From positions 62,001-126,000 of the forward strand of contig JACRNL010000005.1 of assembly GCA_016234935.1 (NCBI GenBank): DNA of 64,000 bases, written 5' to 3'. This DNA is from Deltaproteobacteria bacterium (GTDB lineage Bacteria > Desulfobacterota > GWC2-55-46). The position numbers and the translations under genes were made by a program. Numbering within the stretch: the first letter of the stretch is position 1; each line of letters opens with the position of its first letter. Under the pieces are notes generated by a model, which searched no databases, was not told the DNA's origin, and saw nothing but the letters and a program-made list of their open reading frames with translations. Positions 57,926 through 64,000 of the stretch are shown here, one piece after another.

Positions 57926-59158
57926 TCAGAAGGACACCTGCAGCACCACCTGCGCCTTCTTGTCCTCCTTAGGCAGAGTCTTATCGTGCGTCCTTTCATA
58001 CGCGGCCACGACGTAATTCGCGCCGGCTATCCTGTAGCTCAGCCCGGCGATGGCCGTCTTGATGTTATCCGTTTTTACGTCCTTGTTGGGGTCAAGATTC
58101 TCGTATCTGCCGAAAATGGCGGCCTTTTCGTACATGGGCAGAATGAACTTGGCGAAGTACGAATAGCCCTGTTTCCTTTTTGCGTATATGGCGTCGCCGC
58201 CGCTGCTGCCCCTGCCTGTGAAAAACTCGGCTGTGGCCGTGGCGTATTTGTGCTGATAGCTCGCAAGGGCCGTGTTGTTCATCCAGCCCTGGGGCTTGCC
58301 AGTGCTGTTGGTGACGGCATTGCCCTTGCCGGTTATCCCGAAGTAGGTAAGCTGCAGGCCGGGGAACATATCCGCAAGGGGCCTTATTGTCAGTCTGCCC
58401 TGAAGCGCCTTATTCGTGTTGGTTTCACCGGTAGTGGAGCTGTAGCCGCCGCCGTTATACAGGCCGATATGGTAAGAGCCGAACCTGCCTGCGTAACTGC
58501 CGCTGCCGACGCCGGCTGTCTTTTCCTTGTCGAGCTTGCCGCCAAGATTGCCGAGGACGCCCACGCCGAGGTCGGACGACGTCACAAGGCCCCTCTTGTC
58601 CTGGAACAGCGCGCTCTGCATCCTGTAGCCCTGCATAGCCTCTTCAAAATCAAGCCACGGGGTCTGCGCAAGGCCGACTCTTACTTCGGTGTTCGTAAGA
58701 AGCCCGGCGTCGGATGCAAGGAAGTTGGCGTAGGCATACTTCATCCTCATTACATAGTTGCCGGTTGCCGTCGAGCTTGTCGTAATGTCAGGGGTTATCC
58801 TGAACTTCATCCAGGGGGTGATCTCCTTGTTTATGTTTATGTATGCCCTCTGGAGCGTAAATCTGTTGTAATCCGTGCTCGTGCCGTTAGCATTAGCCGT
58901 CTTGCCGGTTGAGTAGTCGAGAAAGACAACTCCGCCTATGGAAAGCCCCTTGAACGCCTCATGCAGTTCCGCTGCCCGGGACGCAGCCCCCTTTTTGGAC
59001 TGTATCTCGCCGGCCTCCTGCTCGCTCAGCGTTCCTTTTTCAATTAGCTTTTGCAGCAGCGGGTCGCTAACCTCCGCCAGAGGTGCAACCTCCGCGCCGG
59101 CTAGGGCAGGCACGGTCAAGCATAAGCCGATCATCAACGCCATTACTTTTCTCTTCAT
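57926..59158 (-). CDS. Porin of the phosphate-selective OprO/OprP family
   Basis: 410 aa. Signal peptide (MALMIGLCLTVPALAGA), a short coiled-coil/periplasmic start (LQKLIEKGTLSEQEAGEIQS), then the O/P porin barrel: DYNRFTLQRAYININKEITP, KYAYANFL, RVGLAQTPWLDFEE, and a C-terminal Phe (VVLQVSF) recognised by the BAM machinery. It passes anions, probably phosphate, across the outer membrane. The neighbouring pstS remnant supports a phosphate-uptake context. No clear Pho box was found. Confidence 0.88.
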   Translation of the reverse strand: MKRKVMALMIGLCLTVPALAGAEVAPLAEVSDPLLQKLIEKGTLSEQEAGEIQSKKGAASRAAELHEAFKGLSIGGVVFLDYSTGKTANANGTSTDYNRFTLQRAYININKEITPWMKFRITPDITTSSTATGNYVMRMKYAYANFLASDAGLLTNTEVRVGLAQTPWLDFEEAMQGYRMQSALFQDKRGLVTSSDLGVGVLGNLGGKLDKEKTAGVGSGSYAGRFGSYHIGLYNGGGYSSTTGETNTNKALQGRLTIRPLADMFPGLQLTYFGITGKGNAVTNSTGKPQGWMNNTALASYQHKYATATAEFFTGRGSSGGDAIYAKRKQGYSYFAKFILPMYEKAAIFGRYENLDPNKDVKTDNIKTAIAGLSYRIAGANYVVAAYERTHDKTLPKEDKKAQVVLQVSF

Positions 59159-59221
59159 CGGTAGTCCGTTCTCCTTTTTTTATTTGCTTTCCTTTTTCAG
59201 ACAGCCGCGTGTAAACTCTTT

Positions 59222-59407
59222 TTACCGCTGCCAGGGGTGCAACCCCCCTCTTAAAATATGACCGAGCAGCGTCGGGCACCGGTAATGTTCTTCCGTCGCG
59301 CAGTATCCGTCCGCGTCATCCATGCTCGATGCATTATGCTTGGGCAGCGACGTTGCCGCGCTGCAAAGCCTGCCGTTTCCACCTGTCTCCAGATATGGAC
59401 AATCCAT
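59222..59407 (-). CDS. Small cysteine-rich protein
   Basis: 61 aa from the ATG at 59407. MDCPYLETGG..., C-S-A, then DGYCATEEHYRCP: four cysteines in C-x11-C-x20-C-x7-C spacing, suggesting a metal or Fe-S site. Comparable short C-P-Y-L proteins exist in delta-proteobacteria and Nitrospirae, function unknown to me. AGGAGG lies about 13 nt upstream, immediately beside a family-A hairpin (59423-59449). A longer frame to 59467 would translate the repeat. The last residues (GGLHPWQR) overlap a family-B-like GGGGTGCAACCCC. Confidence 0.65.
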   Translation of the reverse strand: MDCPYLETGGNGRLCSAATSLPKHNASSMDDADGYCATEEHYRCPTLLGHILRGGLHPWQR

Positions 59408-59422
59408 ATTCTCTAATCTCCT

Positions 59423-59449
59423 CCTGCCCTCGCGTGTCTGAAGCGGGGG
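59423..59449 (+). repeat. Family A hairpin upstream of the Cys-rich gene
   Basis: CCTGCCCTCGC, GTGTCTGAA, GCGGGGG. Confidence 0.85.
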
Positions 59450-59571
59450 TTCGTTCGTTTTAAGCATGATACAAGACTATTGTTAAGGGATTATGACAGC
59501 CGTGTTATATCTGTGTGACGGCCTGAATCCTTTTTTCAAGGATGACTTCCAGTGTCAGGCCGCAACATTGC

Positions 59572-59600
59572 TTGACAAACAGCCCAATATCAAATAAATT
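59572..59600 (+). promoter_or_regulatory. hsp20 promoter
   Basis: TTGACA 59572-59577, 17 bp, TAAATT 59595-59600; flanks CTTGACAAAC and TAAATTAA as at clpB. Confidence 0.6.
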
Positions 59601-59645
59601 AATAGTAATGCGCCCTTAGAAGCGCCATTGCAGGGAGTTTAAACC

Positions 59646-60092
59646 ATGGGCCTTAAGAAATGGGATCCTTTTAAAGACCTTGTTTTTCTTCAAGAGCGGA
59701 TGAGCCGCATCTTTGACGAGGCATTTTCCCACTACAGGGGAGGCGCCGGTCTGCCCGGCGGCGCGTGGTTCCCGTCGGTTGACATCTACGAGACGGACGA
59801 TGAAATAATACTGAAAGCGGAACTGCCCGGCATCGACATAAAAAGCGTCTCCGTCGAGGTGGAGGGAAACTGCATTACGCTGAAGGGCGAGCGCAGGTTC
59901 GAGAAAAACCTCAGCGAGGAGAACTACCACAGGATGGAGCGCTTCTACGGCGCGTTCCAGAGGAACTTCAACCTCCCGAACAACGTTGACAAAGGCGGCG
60001 TGCACGCCAACTTCAAGGACGGCGTGCTTGAGATAACCGCTCCCAAGACGGGCGAGACAAGGAAAGACAGCGTCACGATAAAGGTCGAATGA
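59646..60092 (+). CDS. Small heat-shock protein Hsp20/alpha-crystallin
   Basis: 148 aa. WDPFKDLVFLQERMSRIFDE at the N-terminus, alpha-crystallin domain ~50-140 (PSVDIYETDDEIILKAELPG; NCITLKGERRFE; RMERFYGAFQRNFNLP) with the A-x-x-x-x-G-V-L-E-I motif in HANFKDGVLEITAPK. ATP-independent holdase. GGGAG lies upstream of the ATG. Confidence 0.95.
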   Translation: MGLKKWDPFKDLVFLQERMSRIFDEAFSHYRGGAGLPGGAWFPSVDIYETDDEIILKAELPGIDIKSVSVEVEGNCITLKGERRFEKNLSEENYHRMERFYGAFQRNFNLPNNVDKGGVHANFKDGVLEITAPKTGETRKDSVTIKVE

Positions 60093-60463
60093 CCCGTAGC
60101 AGGGCGTCACGCCCCGGCTCATCCGAAAACTTTCCATCACAACCACCTATGCCAAAAAACGAAACAAATAACGAAACCAAGGAAAACGTAAAAAAGGCCG
60201 CGGCAGCCTCCGGGGAGCCGCCTCAATTAGACTTTACCTCCTTCATACTCTCCCTTTCCACCTCCGTGCTTATGAACCTCGGCGTCATCGAAAACCCGGT
60301 GACAAAAATGAAGGAGCGGGAACCGCTCGTGGCAAGACAGACCATTGACCTCATAACGCTTTTAAAGGAAAAGACAAAAGGCAACCTCACCGAAGAAGAG
60401 GCGCGGCTCGTTGACGACGTGCTTCATGAACTGCATCTCTGGTATGTCAAGGAGGCACAGTAA
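60089..60463 (+). CDS. DUF1844-domain protein
   Basis: 124 aa if started in the ATGA overlap with hsp20; 104 aa from the ATG at 60149 (MPKNETNNETKEN), where family similarity probably begins. Core: LDFTSFILSLSTSVLMNLGV, PLVARQTIDLITLLKEKTKGNLTEEE and a final helix. Small cytoplasmic family of unknown function, common near housekeeping genes in Desulfobacterota and Nitrospirota. The extra N-terminal segment is Ser/Pro/Arg-rich and may be untranslated. Confidence 0.82.
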   Translation: MTRSRASRPGSSENFPSQPPMPKNETNNETKENVKKAAAASGEPPQLDFTSFILSLSTSVLMNLGVIENPVTKMKEREPLVARQTIDLITLLKEKTKGNLTEEEARLVDDVLHELHLWYVKEAQ

Positions 60464-60467
60464 CCGA

Positions 60468-62024
60468 ATGGAACCCAAAAAAACCGGCTCCTGCCCTCGC
60501 GTGTCTAAAGCGGGGGTTGGCGTAAAAACAGTCATAATAATCGCCGTCATTTCCGTCCTGGCGGGGATATTATTAACCGCGAAGCTCGACATGACAAACC
60601 CCGGCGCGGCGCAGAGTTTCTGGAAGGAATCAGGGGAAGGCGTCCCGCCCCAGGCAAGCATCAGGCCGGACAGCTTCGTTGATATCGCGAAAAGGCTTTC
60701 CCCCTCGGTCGTGAACATCTCCACGACCCAGACAATAAAAGAGCGTCCCATATTCCCGTTCCCTGAATTCAGAGGCCCGTTCGGCGGGCAGGATGACTTC
60801 TTCGGGGACGACTTCAATAAATTTTTCAATAACGACCAGCAACCGCTGCCGCCCAGAGAGATGAAGCGGCAGTCCCTCGGCTCCGGCTTCATCATCAACA
60901 AGGACGGCTACATCCTCACGAACTTCCACGTCATAGAGAACGCCACCGAGATAATGGTCACGCTCTCCGAGCATAAAAAGGACTACAGGGCAAAGGTCGT
61001 CGGCCAGGACCCGAAGCTCGACATCGCGCTTATAAAGATAAACGCGGACGCCGACCTGCCGGCCGTTACCATCGGCAACTCCGATGATCTTCTGATAGGC
61101 GAGTGGGTCGTCGCCATAGGCAACCCATTCGGCCTCGGCGGCACCGTGACGGCCGGCATAGTCAGCCAGAAGGGGCGCGTCATAGGCGCGGGGCCGTACG
61201 ACAACTTCATACAGACGGACGCGTCCATAAACCCCGGCAACTCCGGCGGCCCGCTCTTTAACATGCGCGGACAGGTCGTGGGGATAAACACCGCGATAGT
61301 AGCCGGCGGCCAGGGCATCGGCTTTGCCACGCCGATAAACATGGTCAAAGACGTCCTCGTCCAGCTCAAGGAAAAGGGCAGGATAACGCGCGGCTGGATA
61401 GGCGTGGGCATACAGGAACTTACGCCGGAGCTTGCAAAATCGTTCGGCCTCAAGGATGCGGAAGGAGCCCTGATATCATCCGTCAATCCGGGAGACCCTG
61501 CGGACGCGGCCGGCCTCAAGCAGGGCGACATAATCATATCCTTTGACAACAAAAAGATAACCGAGATGAACGACCTGCCCCGCATAGTGGCCTCCACGGC
61601 GCCGGGCAAGGGCGTGCCGGTGGTTATCCTGCGCGACGGGCAGGAAAAGACCATCACCGTGAAGGTCGGCGCCAAAAGCGATGAAGAGGCCTTTGCCGAG
61701 GCGGATACGCAATCTGAAAAAGAGCCCAAGCCGGATAAAAGGCTTGGCATATCCGTTCAGTCCATAACGCAGGAAATGGCCAAGAAGTTGGGCCTGCCGG
61801 ACACCGAAGGGGTCGTCATTATGAGCGTCAAGCCGGACAGCCCTGCCGGCCTTGCCACCCTGCGGCGCGGGGACGTCATAAAAGAGGTAAACAGAAGGCC
61901 CGTCAGGAACCTGTCCGAATACAAAAAGGCCATGGCCGCGTTGAATAAAAAAGAGAGCGTCCTGCTGCTCATAAAAAGAGGCAACAGCACCATATATGTG
62001 ATACTGACGGTCAAAGAAAAGTAA
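60468..62024 (+). CDS. degP: Do/DegP-family periplasmic serine protease
   Basis: 518 aa from the ATG at 60468, downstream of AAGGAGG (an upstream in-frame ATG at 60411 lies inside DUF1844). Membrane anchor ~20-37 (TVIIIAVISVLAGILLTA). Trypsin-like domain with triad H154 (TNFHVIE), D185 (KLDIALIKI) and S259 (NPGNSGGPLF), and two PDZ domains (~300-390, ~425-515). It degrades or refolds misfolded envelope proteins. Residues ~8-16 (SCPRVSKAG), before the anchor, are encoded by a family-A hairpin. Confidence 0.95.
   Translation: MEPKKTGSCPRVSKAGVGVKTVIIIAVISVLAGILLTAKLDMTNPGAAQSFWKESGEGVPPQASIRPDSFVDIAKRLSPSVVNISTTQTIKERPIFPFPEFRGPFGGQDDFFGDDFNKFFNNDQQPLPPREMKRQSLGSGFIINKDGYILTNFHVIENATEIMVTLSEHKKDYRAKVVGQDPKLDIALIKINADADLPAVTIGNSDDLLIGEWVVAIGNPFGLGGTVTAGIVSQKGRVIGAGPYDNFIQTDASINPGNSGGPLFNMRGQVVGINTAIVAGGQGIGFATPINMVKDVLVQLKEKGRITRGWIGVGIQELTPELAKSFGLKDAEGALISSVNPGDPADAAGLKQGDIIISFDNKKITEMNDLPRIVASTAPGKGVPVVILRDGQEKTITVKVGAKSDEEAFAEADTQSEKEPKPDKRLGISVQSITQEMAKKLGLPDTEGVVIMSVKPDSPAGLATLRRGDVIKEVNRRPVRNLSEYKKAMAALNKKESVLLLIKRGNSTIYVILTVKEK
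60490..60516 (+). repeat. Family A hairpin inside degP
   Basis: CCTGCCCTCGC, GTGTCTAAA, GCGGGGG, the consensus form. Read as CPRVSKAG. Confidence 0.9.
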
Positions 62025-62043
62025 AATAGCAACGGATGGAATT

Positions 62044-62712
62044 TTGGCAACTTACATTACGGCCCTGACCGGAGCCAGCGGGGCGGTCTACGGCATAAGG
62101 CTCATAAGAGAACTCCTGGCAAGGGGAGATGACGTTGAACTGCTCATCTCCCCTTCCGGTTTTCTGCTCCTTGAGGAGGAACTCGGCCTTTACCTTGAAA
62201 AGCCTGCCCCCGCACGTCTGAAGCGGGGGGGCGATCCTCGGCCTCGGCCTGAGATTGAAAAGGCAGTGCGCGCTTATCTGGAGCGCGCATACGGCGCAGA
62301 GACCAGGCTCAAAGGCTCTTTGCGCTTCACCCCGTCTGACGACATGACGTCAAGGCTTGCAAGCGGCGGCTGTCTCCCGGAGGTCAGGGCTATGATCGTT
62401 TGCCCCTGCTCAATGGGGACTCTGGCGCGCATAAGCGCAGGCATATCGGCAAGCCTCATCGAAAGGGCCGCGGATTGCATGCTCAAGGAGCGCTCCGCGC
62501 TTGTGCTCGTCCCGCGCGAAACGCCGCTCAGCTCGATTCACCTTGAAAATATGCTCAGGCTCTCGCGGGCGGGCGCGGTCATCCTGCCGGCCATGCCGGC
62601 CTTCTACACGCACCCGAAAACAACCGGCGACATGGCCGCATTCATCGCCGGAAAGATACTGGACAGCCTGAAGATAGAAAACAATCTCTATAACAGGTGG
62701 AAAAAGCGGTAA
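62044..62712 (+). CDS. ubiX: Flavin prenyltransferase UbiX
   Basis: 222 aa, TTG start with GGATGGA upstream. ITALTGASGAVYGIRLIREL (FMN site), CPCSMGTLARISAGIS, ERAADCMLKERSALVLVPRETPL and PAMPAFYTHP, the UbiX series. It makes the prenylated FMN used by UbiD decarboxylases. Typical UbiX is ~190-205 aa. The extra length sits at residues ~54-75 between L-Y-L-E-K and the next helix; nine of these residues (PAPARLKRG) are a family-A hairpin. No UbiD is in the window. Confidence 0.92.
   Translation: MATYITALTGASGAVYGIRLIRELLARGDDVELLISPSGFLLLEEELGLYLEKPAPARLKRGGDPRPRPEIEKAVRAYLERAYGAETRLKGSLRFTPSDDMTSRLASGGCLPEVRAMIVCPCSMGTLARISAGISASLIERAADCMLKERSALVLVPRETPLSSIHLENMLRLSRAGAVILPAMPAFYTHPKTTGDMAAFIAGKILDSLKIENNLYNRWKKR
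62203..62229 (+). repeat. Family A hairpin inside ubiX
   Basis: CCTGCCCCCGC, ACGTCTGAA, GCGGGGG. Read as PAPARLKRG. Confidence 0.9.
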
Positions 62713-62768
62713 ATTTATCTTATATTGCAGCGCGCGTTTTAAATCGTAAGGATGCGTGAAAGGGTAAT

Positions 62769-64000
62769 ATGCTCGACACTAAGATGCTGAGAGAAAATAT
62801 AGCCCAGGCCCAGTGGCGCCTGCGCACGCGCGGGGACGCCGCCGACCTGTCCGCCTTCAAGGAACTTGACGAAAAAAGAAGAGAGCTCCTCAAAGAGGCG
62901 GAAACCCTCAAGGAAAAGAGGAACAGCGCCTCCGTAGAGATAGGCCGCATGAAGAAAGACGGCACGGATGCCTCCGTCGAGATGGCCGAGATGCAGAAGG
63001 TATCCGCGCGCATAAAGGCGCTTGACGAGCTTTGCGCCGACAGAGAACGCGAGCTTAACGCACTCCTCCTCATGATCCCGAATCTCCCGCACACGACCGT
63101 TCCCGTGGGAAAGGACGCCAACGACAACGTCACCGTCCGCCAGTGGGGAACGCCCGCCCAGTTCAAGTTCGCCCCCCTTGAGCACACGGATATCGGGGAA
63201 TCGCTGGGCATTATAGACGCCGGGCGCGCGGGCAAGCTTTCGGGCGCGCGCTTTACCCTTTTAAAAGGCGCGGGCGCGCTCCTTGAAAGGGCGCTCATCA
63301 GCTTCATGCTCGACCTTCACACGAAAAGACACGGCTATACGGAAGTGCTGCCTCCGTTTATCGTAAAGGGCGAGATGCTCGTCGGAACGGGCCAGCTCCC
63401 CAAGTTCGAAGCCGACCTTTTCAAAATAGACGGCTGGGACTCATACCTCATCCCCACCGCCGAGGTGCCGCTTACAAACATTCACAGGGACGAAATACTC
63501 GAAGATGAAGCGCTGCCCGTCTGCTACGCGGCATACACGCCCTGCTTCAGGAAAGAGGCCGGCTCGTACGGAAAGGACGTAAAGGGCCTCATACGCCAGC
63601 ACCAGTTCGACAAGGTCGAGCTCGTGAGGTTCACGAGGCCGGAAAGCTCCTACGAGGAGCTTGAACTGCTGACCGGCAACGCGGAGGAGGTTTTAAGGCA
63701 ATTAAACATCCCCTACCGCGTCGTCGCGCTTTGCACCGGGGACCTCGGTTTTTCAGCGGCCAAAACCTACGACATAGAGGTCTGGCTCCCCGGTCAGGGC
63801 AGGTACCGCGAGATATCATCCTGCTCCAACTTCGAGGATTTTCAGGCGCGGCGGGCAGGCATCAGGTACAGGCCGAAAGGCGGAAAACCCCGCTTCATCC
63901 ATACCCTGAACGGCTCCGGCCTCGCAGTTGGAAGAACGCTCGTGGCCGTGCTCGAAAACTTCCAGCAGGAAGACGGCAGCGTCGTCATCCCGGAGGCCTT
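62769..64000 (+). CDS. serS: Serine--tRNA ligase (C-terminus beyond window)
   Basis: 410 codons visible to the right edge, starting [21 protein letters not shown]-terminal long coiled-coil arm (~25-100) that binds the variable arm of tRNA-Ser, then the class II core: motif 1 region ([20 protein letters not shown]), motif 2 ([30 protein letters not shown]) and the start of motif 3 ([19 protein letters not shown]). It charges tRNA-Ser. The last 10-15 residues are outside. Confidence 0.96.
   Translation, partial: MLDTKMLRENIAQAQWRLRTRGDAADLSAFKELDEKRRELLKEAETLKEKRNSASVEIGRMKKDGTDASVEMAEMQKVSARIKALDELCADRERELNALLLMIPNLPHTTVPVGKDANDNVTVRQWGTPAQFKFAPLEHTDIGESLGIIDAGRAGKLSGARFTLLKGAGALLERALISFMLDLHTKRHGYTEVLPPFIVKGEMLVGTGQLPKFEADLFKIDGWDSYLIPTAEVPLTNIHRDEILEDEALPVCYAAYTPCFRKEAGSYGKDVKGLIRQHQFDKVELVRFTRPESSYEELELLTGNAEEVLRQLNIPYRVVALCTGDLGFSAAKTYDIEVWLPGQGRYREISSCSNFEDFQARRAGIRYRPKGGKPRFIHTLNGSGLAVGRTLVAVLENFQQEDGSVVIPEA

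Noticed and set aside
1-64000. tRNA or rRNA genes
   Set aside because: I saw no cloverleaf-like or rRNA sequence by eye; a covariance-model scan could still find one.

Overview
The window looks like a chromosomal segment of an uncultured Gram-negative bacterium. It encodes outer-membrane barrels and porins, a Wza/Wzc polysaccharide export system, lipoproteins, two-subunit-type GlyS and a B12-dependent class II ribonucleotide reductase. The overall style (rplM-rpsI followed by argC, DUF4388/TPR proteins, moderately high GC, Shine-Dalgarno AGGAGG) suggests a Desulfobacterota/Nitrospirota-like lineage. That placement is inference from gene content and not a search result.

Layout. Positions 1-565: start of glyS (minus, cut by the left edge). 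652-1817: rplM-rpsI with its own promoter and terminator. 1933-4940: an AT-rich DUF262/DUF1524 (GmrSD-type) gene broken by a complete IS481-family element, lying between rpsI and argC. 5138-6175: argC. 6336-11741: minus-strand housekeeping block rho, coaE, pgeF, rluD, a small unknown gene and a GntR regulator. 12106-35956: a large exopolysaccharide locus holding nucleotide-sugar enzymes, flippase, two Wzy-like proteins, three GT4 glycosyltransferases, a PglC-type phosphoglycosyl transferase, an acyltransferase-aminotransferase fusion, a PglF/CapD dehydratase, Wza, a Wzc tyrosine kinase and a CpsB-type phosphatase. 36317-41634: minus-strand envelope genes (FecR protein, small secreted protein, beta-barrel, peptidase, HAMP protein, foldase lipoprotein). 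41837-46212: queD, nrdJ, cupin, PEBP. 46474-49538: lipid kinase, GH15-like protein, CDF transporter. 49610-54475: a DUF4388-TPR-ATPase-like protein and glnE. 54661-64000: clpB, an internally deleted pstS, a phosphate-type porin, a Cys-rich small protein, hsp20, DUF1844, degP, ubiX and serS (cut by the right edge).

The most striking property is the density of short palindromic repeats, including many INSIDE protein genes with the frame kept. Family A is a ~27-bp hairpin (arms CCTGCCCTCGC and GCGGGGG); I find 11 copies. Five lie within genes (wzy-TPR, HAMP protein, glnE, degP, ubiX) and are read in five different frames. Two copies sit inside other repeats for which the window also holds an unoccupied version, so insertion of a 27-28 bp unit can be read directly. 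Family B is a GC palindrome built on CCCCCTGAGGGGG, also present in coding sequence (pgeF twice, rluD twice, the peptidase, the foldase). Families C to F are other dispersed hairpins or terminal-inverted-repeat elements. The behaviour recalls Rickettsia palindromic elements, but the sequences and sizes differ and I do not recognise them.

The exopolysaccharide locus is coherent: sugar precursors (UDP-hexosaminuronic acid, UDP-galacturonic acid, probably a bacillosamine-like amino sugar, possibly a sulfoquinovose-type sugar), lipid-linked assembly (PglC-type enzyme plus GT4s), flipping and polymerisation (Wzx/Wzy), export and phospho-control (Wza, Wzc, CpsB). No tRNA, rRNA, CRISPR array or replication origin was recognised.
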